28,721 bases of DNA from Hemicentrotus pulcherrimus. Lineage: Eukaryota; Echinodermata; Echinoidea; Camarodonta; Strongylocentrotidae. A program made the translations under genes and the position numbers. The stretch spans positions 2,243 through 30,963 of the forward strand of contig BEXV01004113.1 in the NCBI GenBank assembly GCA_003118195.1, given 5' to 3'. Positions 18,570 to 28,721 of the stretch are shown piece after piece; positions within the stretch are counted from its first letter, which is position 1, and the number at the start of each line of letters is the position of its first letter. The notes under the pieces were generated by a model. It made no database searches and was not told the origin of the DNA. It was given only the letters and a program-made list of their open reading frames with translations.

Positions 18570-20850
18570 TGTTACTACAACGAGGCAAGATGAAAGACAC
18601 TGGCATATCGATCCATGGAGATCTCGCCAAACACAACCAGCGTTTACTTTATGAAACGAGGAAACATAGCAAAGTTCTCAAGACGTGGACCCCAGATGTA
18701 CATGTCTGCACTCCTTCCTGCCACTAGTGGGAAGACAGTGAGTAATGTAATCAGAGACTTTGAGGGCTTAATTAACAACAATTTGATATTTATTTTTCAA
18801 TCAAAAATGAATTTGTTCCGACTCGTTTTAATGGTTAAATATCCATGCAGTAAATGTAATAAAGCAGTAAGGAAAAACCATAAGGCCCTTTTATGTACTT
18901 CTTGTACAAAATGGGCACATATAGTAGGAAGAAATTCCTAAATGCAAATACTATACCCTTTTCTAACTGCACTGATTTTCATCTGATGCATCCGGACGCA
19001 TCCGATGAAACGGCCAGTTAGAAAGCAACAGAGGAGAAAAAGGCGATTAAATAGCCGATGAAAAGAAGAGAAATAGGCGATTAAATTCTCCTGCTCAAGA
19101 GCAGGAGAAATTCTCAATCTATCGGTGTGACACCGATGAAACAGCCAGTTTGAAAGCGTTCGGGAGAAAAGGGCGATTAAAACAGCTATTAAAATGGTCA
19201 AAGGTCGCAGTATACGCGCGCTTTATCGTAACAAGCTGTGTTTGTTGACTTATGGTTGAACATGCTGCATGCTAGCTCTATGGAACGCGGGCTTACGCAA
19301 TAATTCTTCACTTCCGGCAAGTGCTCGCCACAGCGAGTGAATTTCACCGGCAATTAGAAAGCGACAGGGAGAAAACGGCGGTTTCACCTTTGTTTACATA
19401 AGGACAATTCAATCGGTATTTTCATCGGTGTGACTCCGATAGAAGCAGTTTGAAAGCGGTATCAGATGATATGAATGAATCTCTTGAAAATTGGCAATGT
19501 GCTGTTATAGTATGTACTCTGAAACAGTTTCCCTTTTGGGAACGAGAAGATATCTTTCCAGTAGAAACTCGTCTTGGATGTTCTCATCTTCCGAATATTA
19601 CACAAGATTCTACTTCGATTGAAGATAATAGATACAATATATATTGTGATTTTCCAAAGAAAAAGGGCATTAAATTAGCACATCAGAAGTTTAAGAAATA
19701 AATTTACAGATGTAACACAATTTCTTACAATTTCCAAAACATGGTTGAATGAGGACTTTTTTAATCATATAATTCATATCGATGTTTACAGAATTGAAAG
19801 AAATGGCAGGGATGCCATTGGTGGTGGTGGAGTACGAGGTTACTTTAATGAGAAATCTAACTTCTTAATAGCAATAATAATACACAACATTTATTACGCG
19901 CTTATAAATACGGGTGTCTCTAAGCACACTATTGTCTGACTAAACATTATTAACCAAAAGTAATAATAAACACACATTATAAATCTGTTAGTTAAGCAGA
20001 TCTTGAAACAATGAACTCATGAACTCATTTGGCCAGAAATCAAAAGGACAAGTAGTAGTTTGATTTGTGTTGGTATTTATACAGGAAACCTACCTGCCTA
20101 GGTATATTTTTACCACACTTGAAGGGAATATTGAGAAAGTAATATAATTGTCAAATAATATCGTTTTGCTGGGTGATTTCAACTGTAATATGAGAAATGA
20201 TAACACTTTGTCTACACACATTAAGGATATATTTGGTATTTTTCGTCAGCTTAATCAGTTAATAAACGAGCCTACACGAGTTACACCTCATAGTAGTACA
20301 ACCATTGATTCAATACTTACGTCGAACTCTATTGCTTACTTGGAGTCCGGTGCAATGTCCATTGATTTTAGTGACCTCTGTTTGATATTCTAGTACTGAC
20401 CTCGGTTTAATATTCTAGTCGTACAAGGCAAAGACCCAGTGCTTCATTCGAAAATATGTAAATTTAGATCTTTCGGAACTTTAACGAAAGCGAATGTCAA
20501 GAGGACTTGAAAAATCAAAATTGGATTGACTTTAATGAAGAAAATGTTGAAGTTGATAAAATGTGGTCTCATATCAAATTCATGTTCACTATATTCAGTG
20601 ATAAACATGCACCTTTTATTTCTGTCAGAAGAAAACGAAATGGGGTGCCTTGGATTAGAGATGAATAAATTACTTTGGCAATTGACCGTAATTACTATAA
20701 GAAAAGGTATAAAAAGACGAAGTGTAATTGTCGGAGACATTATCGGAAAGAGCAAGTACCAATGCAAATTTTTAATTATGCGCAATGATAACCTCAATAA
20801 AAATATATCATTAGTGGACGTGACATTAGCTTGATGTTGAATGTAGATTC
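18570..20850 (+). mobile_element. CR1/Jockey-type LINE (ORF1 end, PHD finger, endonuclease), split by an insertion
   Basis: In order on +: an ORF1-like C-terminus (KMKDTGISIHGDLAKHNQRL, then LKTWTPD); a PHD-like finger YPCSKCNKAVRKNHKALLC at 18835-18935, broken by a 0.5-kb insert; WQCAVIVCTLKQFPFW at about 19480, the far side of the finger; an endonuclease with TWLNEDF (~19735), GGGGVRGYF, NNIVLLGDFNCNM (20150) and NEPTRVTPHSSTTIDSILT; and then a linker with MWSHIKF...DKHAPF and VPWIRDE. The reverse transcriptase is absent, and several frame changes show decay. Confidence 0.85.
18950..19463 (+). mobile_element. Miniature element inserted in the PHD finger of the LINE
   Basis: About 510 bp with ends CTTTTCTAACTGC (left) and GCAGTTTGAAAGC (right), which are imperfect inverted repeats. 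The motif CAGTT(A/T)GAAAGC also occurs inside, near 19012 and 19144, with a variant near 19350, usually followed by GGAGAAAA.GGCGATT. It separates the first cysteine pairs of the LINE zinc finger from WxCxxC. No transposase. A clean target-site duplication was not seen. Confidence 0.65.
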
Positions 20851-20869
20851 TAGTTATGACGATAATTAC

Positions 20870-20930
20870 AAGACTACTACTACTAATAATGATTATAATA
20901 ATTAATGATAATGATATTATTAACAATTGT
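20870..20930. repeat. AT-rich microsatellite
   Basis: Imperfect ACT/AAT/ATGATA runs just after the LINE linker region, at the likely 3' break of that element. Confidence 0.7.
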
Positions 20931-21191
20931 ATGGTACAAAACATAATTGATACCTGTAAAATCCATCGTCTTTACACACCTTACTTTGTATACATGTATA
21001 TCATTTACGATGCATGACTATATTACATATTTTTGATACTTCTTTTTTTTATTTTCTGTCAATTCAAATTTCTATTTGTTTTTGTATGAATATATGTGTA
21101 TTTGTGTAACCATATGCAAGAAATGTATATTTTTAAATGGACAATAAATAGGAGCCTTATAAAAGAGATGTTTGGCCGTCTGTAAAGGATG

Positions 21192-21830
21192 GCAGTGGTC
21201 GGCGATTGTTTTTTGGGTCATTTTGGTCTTCTCGAAGTTTACGCTGCTGCATCGCAAGTCTTTGCTGACCAAACTGCCGTTGAAAGAATGAGTTGATTCT
21301 ATATACAAGGATATGCGACAGTTCCCAGGCTCATTGGTGACTATTTGTGTATTCATATACCATGTTTAATACCACGAATCCCCATTGTAAAATGGAAAAT
21401 AAATATAAACCTTATTAACCTCATGAACCCTCTGACATTTAACGTCGTTTTCTCTAAACCTAAAAGATAACATCGTTTTTTAGAATACGAAGAATTAAAA
21501 AAAAATGACGATTGCCGTCTAAAAGGGCAGGGTAATTTCAAGGAAATCAAGAATGTTCAAATGCACATACGAAACGGCGCGCTGTTTGACACCAGCGTAC
21601 TTCTTTCCCCCAAATAAATTTACCGACCAAACTGATCGTGGAAAGGTCTTTGTTGATTTTACAAGGGTAGTGGTTCTAAGGCTGATGATTGGCGACCGAA
21701 CGTTCACTGATCTTCAGTGCTTGGCGACTATTTCCGGGCGATAAGCGGTTGGTAAAAAGTGTCGGCAGCCGATCGACAAATGATACACGACCAGTCGCCG
21801 ATTTATCTTCCAACCTTTGCCGACCACTAG
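21192..21830. mobile_element. Possible non-autonomous DNA transposon
   Basis: AGTGGTCGGC at the left (~21193) is the exact reverse complement of GCCGACCACT at the right (~21818). The terminal zones are rich in further GGCGAC/GTCGCC/GTCGGC copies, like subterminal transposase-binding motifs. The interior has no transposase frame. No target duplication was found, so the call is tentative. Confidence 0.4.
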
Positions 21831-22259
21831 CAATGAATCTAACTTTAAAACTTTGACATTTCTATTGTTGCTTCTGTTGATAGTTTATAAATTCAATTTG
21901 TTGATACATATTCACTGTAAGAAAAAAAGGAACACAGAAAACTAGGAATATTAATGGTTTATACTGTTTTCTAATCTACTTAATTCATGAAGAAATAAAC
22001 CGGGTTTTCCTACTGCAGCATCATGGTGAAAATACCAAATGCCAGTCCAAGAGTTATATAAAGTCCATGATACATGGTTAATATGCTACTATCCATTATA
22101 TGGAGAGAAAAGTTCCACCCCGCCATATCACCCCCACCCAGGTTTGATTTTCTAGATTTTCAACAACAAAAATGGTAAATTTTGTAACCGATTATTACAA
22201 AAAGATGCTCACTATAAAAAAAAAACTGTGAGAAATTAGCATGGTTATCATAATTATAA
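21831..22259. other. No gene recognised
   Basis: AT-rich sequence without open frames or repeats of note. Confidence 0.4.
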
Positions 22260-22990
22260 CCGATGATAGTAGCGGGAGATGCGTTTATTCTAGTTGGTTT
22301 ATTAATTAGTGGATGTAATGCATGGGAAGAAAATCAATTAAGAACAGTCGAAACATCGTTGTGTTGTAGGAAAAGCAATGTATCTACATTAAAGTCACCT
22401 ATCAAGTATACTCCCTTATTTTCTTGAGATAGTATATTCAAGGATGTTTCTACACTGTCATACAATGATTCGAGGTAGTTCTTGTATGCTTCATATATCG
22501 CACAGGTCACTATGTTTTTGCCCTTTCGATAAACATTTATTCAATTCCTTCACTGTAAACATCCACTGTTGGTTCACAATTGAATCCGTCATGAATATAT
22601 AAGGCAACCCTATCTCCGCTTTCTGTTGCACGATCTGGTCGGATCATGGTATAATGTTCTAAATTAGATGAGGGAGGGAATTTTATTCAGCCATGTTTCG
22701 GAGAAGGTTATTTTGTTAGGTTATATAAGAAAGTTTCAATTATTTCAATTATTTAGGCTTCTTGCGTTACAGTGTAAAATACTGAATAAGGTTTTCCCAC
22801 AGTGCCTTGTCAATAAACTGCTATACAATATTTTCTGGAGTATAATATTGGCAGTCCTGGTCACTACCATATAGTAGTATATTACTTGGATCAGCGTGCT
22901 CCCTGATAAGGACAGTTTCCTTCGAAACAGGTTTTACAATGACCCTTTGAACGAATTTTAGTTAAATGTATCTTCTTGAGAGTGATAGTA
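22260..22990 (-). mobile_element. LINE endonuclease fragment
   Basis: Reading the - strand from about 22980: YDPGLPILYS-like leader remnants; ILHCNARSLNN (~22785, start of the endonuclease); KITFSETWLNKIPSL (~22710); GDRVALYIHDGF; AIYEAYKNYLESLYDSVETS; GVYLIGDFNVDTLL (~22400); and INKPTRINASPATII (~22280). These are the ordered motifs of a CR1/Jockey-type endonuclease, with stops and frame changes. It is a different copy from the + strand LINE at 18.6-20.8 kb. Confidence 0.85.
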
Positions 22991-23211
22991 TTACATAATA
23001 AGATAAGCTGTGCAGAATGAAGGAGATTTAAAGGTGTAGTGTAGGTACACCGATGAAGATGAAATTAAGATGAAAAATAAAATAGTGAAATTCGAAATGA
23101 ATTTCATATTCCCATTGTATGGAGGTTAAAATATAAATTTATCTCCCCTTCCCGAAACAAAACAATAAATTAAAGATATAAGTCGCCTTAAAATAATGAA
23201 AGTAAATAATA

Positions 23212-24522
23212 TAGGATTTCCCGGCTAAATTCGCGAGTTTGTCATTCAAATTAATTTGTCTTGCGTTCAAATTCGACGGTTTTAGTGCAGTCAGGTATAT
23301 CTCGGGTTTATATTCCCTTTTCTAGTTTTCAAATCGATGGAATTTTCGTTAGAATCTACGTATGTTTCATTACAAGTAATGAACAATGTGCTTCTTTTGC
23401 TATTTGGTCATTCGATTTGGCGCAACACGATTTTCTGACAACGCGACGGTGTACTCTTAGCATTCTAATTCATTTGTAGCATTCAAATTAGCACTTTGTG
23501 CACTTAGATTGATGGTCAATATACATTTCTTGTTTGTTACACACTTTTTATAGCTCATTCTTTTTCTTTCAAGATTGTTTTTTCATGTGTATTTCATTAT
23601 ATTTCATTTTCTTTCATTTATACACTTTTACTTATTAGATTTATCAGATATGCATCAGCATTTAAGTCAGATTGTTAAGAAGAAGAACAAAAAAAAACAA
23701 AAAAACTTGCATCTACGGACCTGATGGGCTCAGTATATTTGTAAATGTTCATGTAAGGAAGTTGTTTGTCTTATGTTTCATCATAAATTTATCATAATTT
23801 CATCATAATTTCTTTATGGAAGAAGGGTACAATATTGTGACTGGGGTAGGGACTTGAGTCAACAATTTGATCATGATTCATTATTTAGCCATGTCTTTAG
23901 CCATCGAACTACTGACGGGCAAGTAAACTATGAAACTCTTTAAGAAAACAGAGGGGTATGCTGGGCATAAGAGACAGTGTGAATTACTTTGGTAAAATTT
24001 CGAGACTGTAGTAAAAAGGGGCGATTGAGGGTACCCCCACCTTTTCCGGGTATGTGAGCATGTCCGTGCAGAAATGCCATATCCCTTGATTTCGCCCCTT
24101 CTTTACTCAATGTCTGACTACACCCATCTGCATTGTCCTGAAAATAAATACATGGAATAACAGCTTAGACCCCAATGGAAAATCTTGCATTTGAAGTGCA
24201 TTATTTAAAAACTGTAAAAGTTTGTTGCAATAATTCCCACTAACATTCCTAACTTGAATACAAATATTACGAATACGAATGACAGGTGTTAATTTGAATA
24301 ATAAAAATTACGCTTCAACAAGTGAATATCAGTTTGAATGCTAGTTGAGCAGTTTCTAAATTTAATGACAGATCTATGAAACCCTTCGACCAAAATCCTA
24401 AACTAAATACAAAAACTGGAAAATTGAATGATAATTGCCATGGCAAAGCCGATCTGCGCTAACTTAAATGCAAAGTAAATGAATTCGAATGACAAACACG
24501 CGAATTTGGCCGGAAAATCCTA
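23212..24522. mobile_element. Non-autonomous inverted-repeat DNA transposon, 1.3 kb
   Basis: The ends carry about 40-bp inverted repeats with few mismatches: TAGGATTTCCCGGCTAAATT at the left and, reversed, TAGGATTTTCCGGCCAAATT at the right, both continuing to TTTGTCATTC. Many ATTCAAA-like motifs follow inside the left end, and TTTGAAT-like motifs mirror them at the right. No transposase frame was seen. A related end lies at 16669. Confidence 0.75.
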
Positions 24523-25237
24523 GACATGATCTACATTAAACGAATTATGAGATGTCGACTAGTGTTTCCTGATGTAAATGTCAGCATAATTGACTAAACA
24601 TCCACATATTATTATGAAGGAACAACAAAAAAGGAGGAGGAAAATAATTTGATTAGTCTGGTTCACACGTTATTCACCACTAACAATTTCATATGACGAG
24701 TTAGTTAAACAGAAATGGCAAAACCGATTACAAACGAGTGACAAACAAGAGCACTGCGTTATTCATTAATCAAGAGTCCATAATTACAGTTCATGGGCTA
24801 TGAACGTCCTGCTTAAATTATCTTACATGTAATAAATCATGTAGGGTAGGTGTAGGGAATTGGAGACCCTTAAGCACATTTGCATAATTTACATAAACAT
24901 GAAAAATGTTACACATACAGAAAGATTTGTATTCTCTTCAGTAACTTCTTTTCTTTATTTGGTAACAAAATTTGAGTCATGATGTATCTGATTAGTAACA
25001 TAATGATTAATGACGTCATCACCAAAAGTCTCTCATTACCTACATGTGTAGGTAATAAGGAACAGTTACAAATCAAAACATTTGAAATACAATTTGAATG
25101 AAAATGGGATTGTAACAGTTAGTTAAAACTCCTTTCGAAAGAGATGTATGCAGCCAAGGAACTTACTGTCATTTTGAAACAATGTTAATCCTAAGAAGGC
25201 CGGGCTATTTTAGGTCTTCCCATAGGAAAGAAATGAG
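24523..25237. other. No gene recognised; 22-bp palindrome
   Basis: The only structure noted is ATTACCTACA/TGTAGGTAAT at 25035-25056 around a 2-bp spacer. Confidence 0.45.
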
Positions 25238-25239
25238 CC

Positions 25240-25515
25240 TGCCGCATACTCCTGCGGCAGACTTGCCGCAGATCTGCCGCAGACCTGCCGCAGACAGTCT
25301 GCTTTTTCACATGCAAATGAGCGCTGCGGCAGACTTGCCGCAGCCCTGCCGCATACTCTTTCAGTACAATGAAAAGTCTGCGGCAGATCTGCGGCAGACT
25401 TGCCGCAGCCCTGCCGCATACTCTTTTAGTACAATGAAAAGTCTGCCGCAGACCTGCCGCATACTCTTTTAATACAATGAAAAGTCTGCGGCAGATCTGC
25501 GGCAGCCCTGCCGCA
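25240..25515. repeat. Array of 17 TGC(C/G)GCA motifs with 11-bp spacing
   Basis: Motif starts are 25240, 25253, 25264, 25275, 25286, 25325, 25336, 25347, 25379, 25390, 25401, 25412, 25444, 25455, 25487, 25498 and 25509. Within clusters the step is 11 bp almost without exception; clusters are set 32-39 bp apart. Three of the gaps hold the same spacer (TACTCTTT.A.TACAATGA). Each motif is symmetric, usually as CTGC(C/G)GCAG. The open frames on both strands are by-products. Confidence 0.92.
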
Positions 25516-25529
25516 TACTGGTCTTCGTA

Positions 25530-26590
25530 GCCTCATATCCATCGGAAATGTATATCGTGACATTGTAGTATCTTTTCTTATCAACAACACGCACCACAGA
25601 ATGTAGGGAAGAAAATTGAAGAAGAAAAAACGTTCAATATACTTTTCAGTCAATATTTATTGGTCCAAATTAATGGATAAAAACAACTTATAGAAACTGT
25701 ATAGAATACAAACATATTTCTCTCATAAAAAATATGGCAAGGTACAAATATCAACTAATGAGTTGCAGCATCAGGTCTCCATCACATTTCAGCTGAGGAA
25801 CAGTAAGGGTAATGATGTACACCATTAACTTCTTCCACATGAAGCCTCCAAATTATTATAAAGCACACTGTTATTTCATCTAAGCTACTTGAACATTTTG
25901 AAACAGTTGAAAATAAATATACTATACAAACTTTGATACTTTAGATCACATATTTCTTGTTAAAATATCAGATTAAACACCTTTTAACCAAACCCTGTTT
26001 AAGAGCAGTTGCACACTGATTTATATAGATTTTTCGTTTAATGATGGCACTAGGTAAGTGTTATTGGCAGGAGTGGTGGTAGACTTACTCAGTATAGAGA
26101 GTATAGCTAGCTGTTGTAGAACATGGATTAATAGGAAGTATTTGTTAGGATGTGAAATAAGCACGCTCTATAAATATATGATGTCAATATCTTTGGCAAG
26201 ACTTGATAACTTAATATACATTAATAACAAATGAGGTGCAGCAAAAATGTCTGATTTAGGGGGCAATAATAGGCTAGATACAATACAAGAAAAACAAAAA
26301 TGCAAGAGTCATGAAAATATCCTGCTAAAGCGTACCACATCACATACCCCCAAAATGGCTGGGCAAAATTTTGTTGGCAGGCAAGAACATTTTTTTAAAT
26401 ATGTGTATATAGTTTTTGTAAAAGACCGCCCCCCCTTAATAAAATAGCTAAAAATATTGATAAAGTAATTCTTCAGGTTACCAGTAATCAGTATACATTT
26501 CTCTGAGATAAAAAGTATGTTTAAATAACAAGTATGGTTGGTTAATTGGTTATCTGAAGGCAGGTCGACATTTGGCACAACAACAAAAAA
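25530..26590. other. No gene recognised
   Basis: AT-rich sequence. Short frames at 26247-26447 (+) and 26309-26716 (-) overlap each other and show no motif. Confidence 0.4.
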
Positions 26591-26594
26591 AACA

Positions 26595-26980
26595 ATGTCC
26601 TGCATTAACTCACATATCAATTCAGCTGCATACATGTATAAAGTACTATGAATTTTGCACATTTTTACTACCCCAAATACTAAGCTATTTCCTGTTTCCT
26701 GATATAATGTTGGCACATAAATATGAACAATTTTTTTTTTTGGCAGAAGTCACACACGAAAACAGAAAAACCATAAAACCCATTATATCTATGGCCAAAG
26801 AAATATCCTGCATAAGCTCACATAACAATTCATTAAAGCTATTTTCTGAAAACTACATAAGTACTATGAATCTTGCACATTTTTATTACCCCAATACCAA
26901 GCTATTTCCTGATATGTTGGCACATAACGATCCTGAGTTGGCATATAATATGAACAATTTTTTTTTGGCAGAAGTCACAC
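26595..26980 (+). repeat. Diverged direct duplication, 210-bp unit
   Basis: TCCTGCATTAACTCACATA at about 26598 recurs as TCCTGCATAAGCTCACATA at about 26808. The blocks CATTTTTA.TACCCCAA, CTATTTCCTG and TTTTGGCAGAAGTCACACA are repeated in the same order. It lies downstream of the - strand BEN-like gene, perhaps in its 3' UTR. Confidence 0.8.
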
Positions 26981-26986
26981 AAAAAT

Positions 26987-27166
26987 GAAACCTATTATCT
27001 ATGTTAGGTACTTAATATAAAAACAACTTACAAAAAAACATCTATATACAAACACACTGAAGTCACACAAACATCTTAACAGAAAAACCATAAAACCTAT
27101 TCTATGTTTGGTACTTAATATAAACAACTTGCAAAAAAAAAAACATCTATATACAAACACACTGAA
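26987..27166 (+). repeat. Direct duplication, about 100-bp unit
   Basis: GGTACTTAATATAA, AACAACTT and ACATCTATATACAAACACAC occur twice in the same order (about 27006-27060 and 27110-27166). It abuts the stop codon of the - strand BEN-like gene at 27181. Confidence 0.82.
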
Positions 27167-27180
27167 AGACACTGCCCAGC

Positions 27181-27290
27181 CTAGATCGTTGCCTCCCTTT
27201 TCTTCACTGTCCTCCGGGCTGTGCACAATTTATTATTTACAGCCCTGGTAAGCTTTTCACCACGAAGGTTAAGCTTGTTGATGGCAAAGA
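27181..27290 (-). CDS. BEN-like gene, terminal exon
   Basis: It follows the acceptor TTTTCTTTATAG, completes the phase-1 codon to Leu, then encodes 35 residues starting FAINKLNLRGEKLTRAV and ending VKKREATI before TAG. The sequence is rich in Lys and Arg. A - strand AATAAA at about 26887-26882 could serve as polyadenylation signal, but this is weak. Confidence 0.65.
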
Positions 27291-28668
27291 CTATAAAGAA
27301 AATGAAAACAAAAATACCAATAAATTATCCACAACCATTATAATTGCTTTGAAACAAAGTTACAGCATTCACTGCATTTTAAACAAGGTGCTTGGCATGT
27401 TAGAAAGAAAACATTGGAGATTTAACACATTCCATCTACTTTTAATCAATTAATATTGAAAAATAAAGATGGAGGTCATGCAGGAAAATAGTTAACCTTG
27501 CCCAGCATAGGATATCGCTCGAACTTAAATTAGATTAGATCCTTTGTTTTGACAAAATTAGCAGGAAAGTTATGTAAACAGGAGGATCAATGACTTTGCA
27601 TTCAGAAGAGGCAGCTATCACAGTTTGTGCTTTGTTTGACAAGCTTTCCAGTGGTCAAGAAAAATACTTTGTGTGGTTCTATGCCTAGGATGAAAGGAAA
27701 GAGAGAATCATGTGTCAATTGAAATGTCCAACAATTGCTCTGGCACCGAATGCTAACGTTGAACCTAACACCAAAACTCTAATCCTTGCTTTGCCCTGAA
27801 CCAACCCAATTAAAACTCTTTCTTTGGAGAGGTACCAATACTGGAGCATATGTCGGATAACCGTCAATTGAAGAAAAAATACAAAAATTCATATACAATA
27901 GATGGAGGTGTCATTATCATTAGAAAAAAATGAGCCATCCATGTAATTAGGCCTTTACAAATACGGTTCCTAACCCAATCTGATTTCACTAATTTCTGTT
28001 AAAACTTCTGAAAAATATATCACATGAGTCAGAGAAGATCAAATACCTTTTCAAACTATAATGAAGTTTCATTAACTAAAGATACTGGGTCAGAGACTAC
28101 TGCAAGGCTGAATTGGGCATAAGTGTACTTGGTAATGTATTGGAAATCATCTTTGAAAATTTCTACCAGAAACCAACATATAATAGCTGAGATATGAATG
28201 AAAATATGAACATTAGAATTAAAAAGAAAGTAATCTTGAATTTTCATGCTTAAGCAGAAAATTATAGATACCAACGCCCGATTTTTTTCTCCAATTTTGT
28301 ATATTGCCGCTTGAGTCATGTGTATAACTGTTTGTAATGTTTTTAGATTATAACATAGGACTTCTGCATTTTGAGTCACGCAATGTTCCCTAGTAGTACA
28401 TTTAACTTGACAATAATTCAGCATTTGAACACTTACGTCTCAATCCCTCCATGATATCAGGGAATCGCTGCTTTAGTGTAGCTGCAGTCACGTCCGCCAG
28501 CTCCATGGGCTGGAAGAAGCCATCCATGATCTTTTTGAATGTGTACGAAGGCTCCTTCCCCCGGCATTTAGATAGTACCTCTCCGAGCCAAGACCTCCGT
28601 ACCGCCAAATTCGAAGACTCTAATCGTTCGTAAAGGTTGGGGGCTTCCTCCCCATCCTTCAAAATAAC
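27181..28668 (-). CDS. BEN-like protein, last two coding exons (5' part outside window)
   Basis: Exons 28668-28437 and 27290-27181 on the - strand join in matching phase (1) through a GT-AG intron of 1146 bp and end at TAG 27183-27181. They encode about 113 residues. The piece runs LYERLESSNLAVRRSWLGEV, then FKKIMDGFFQPMELADVT, then a helix with RFPDIMEGL, and ends in a basic helix (VNNKLCTARRTVKKRE). An F-x2-x-ELA motif after a leucine-type helix, and a final helix with Arg pairs, recall the BEN domain, a DNA- and protein-binding fold of chromatin regulators. The match is by pattern only, so the family is uncertain; that these are real exons is better supported. Confidence 0.6.
27291..28436 (-). 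other. Intron of the BEN-like gene
   Basis: It is bounded by the donor at 28436 and the acceptor at 27291. An open - strand frame at 28056-28424 has no motif and is read as chance. Confidence 0.55.
28437..28668 (-). CDS. BEN-like gene, penultimate exon
   Basis: The acceptor is TGCCTTGTCTTCCAG and the donor is AGAC|GTAAGTG. Phase 0 in, phase 1 out. It is open over all 232 nt and starts VILKDGEEAPN. Confidence 0.75.
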
Positions 28669-28721
28669 CTGGAAGACAAGGCAGTTAAATATTAGGTTAC
28701 ACTTTTAACATTGAGAGGCAA

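Noticed and set aside
20444..20944. Open - strand frame of 166 codons
   Set aside because: It overlaps the + strand LINE linker and an AT microsatellite; it is isoleucine/serine-rich shadow coding.
25182..25653. Open frames on both strands through the TGC(C/G)GCA array
   Set aside because: They consist of repeated Cys/Arg/Ala/Asp/Leu-Pro words made by the repeat itself.
28056..28424. Open - strand frame of 122 codons
   Set aside because: It lies in the intron of the BEN-like gene, has no recognisable motif and no usable splice borders.

Overview
This is a stretch of an animal (eukaryotic) genome, AT-rich and dominated by introns, decayed retrotransposons and tandem repeats. Coding exons are short and bounded by GT-AG introns, and two single N bases point to a draft assembly. 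The retrotransposons are LINE fragments with endonuclease, reverse transcriptase, zf-RVT and PHD-finger coding, and there are several tRNA-derived SINEs. This mixture suggests a marine invertebrate, possibly a non-vertebrate deuterostome, but nothing visible fixes the phylum and a vertebrate is not excluded.

Three host genes can be read by assembling exons by eye. (1) At the left end on the + strand are the last three coding exons of an RWDD3 (RSUME) homologue, with its stop at 3980-3982. (2) In the middle on the - strand, between 16235 and 9777, is a complete five-exon gene for a secreted protein of about 210 residues. Its intron phases (1-0-0-0), signal peptide, predicted helical pattern, N-glycosylation sequons and six positionally matching cysteines point to a long-chain class I four-helix cytokine of the LIF type. 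None of its exons is long enough to stand out in ORF scans; this is the main discovery of the window. (3) At the right end on the - strand are the last two coding exons of a gene with a BEN-like C-terminal region (28668-28437 and 27290-27181).

Layout: 1-4430 RWDD3 exons, introns and a 135-bp tandem repeat at its stop; 4500-5600 a 248-bp tandem duplication, a SINE and a head-to-head SINE palindrome; 5600-8260 a hairpin, a purine tract, another SINE and a 271-bp tandem array; 8260-9776 no gene seen; 9777-16235 the cytokine gene, with one LINE in intron 1 and a LINE fragment in intron 4, both on the gene's own strand; 16360-17560 a candidate promoter, a solo transposon end and a LINE 3' fragment; 18420-20850 a hairpin and a + strand LINE split by a miniature element; 21190-22990 a putative inverted-repeat element and a - strand LINE fragment; 23212-24522 a non-autonomous inverted-repeat element; 25240-25515 an array of 17 TGC[C/G]GCA motifs spaced by 11 bp; 26590-27170 duplicated AT-rich units in the 3' flank of the BEN-like gene.

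The host genes show no obvious shared pathway. RWDD3 acts in SUMO conjugation, the LIF-like protein would be an extracellular signal through JAK/STAT receptors, and the BEN-like protein would be nuclear. All calls come from reading the sequence alone; no database search was made.
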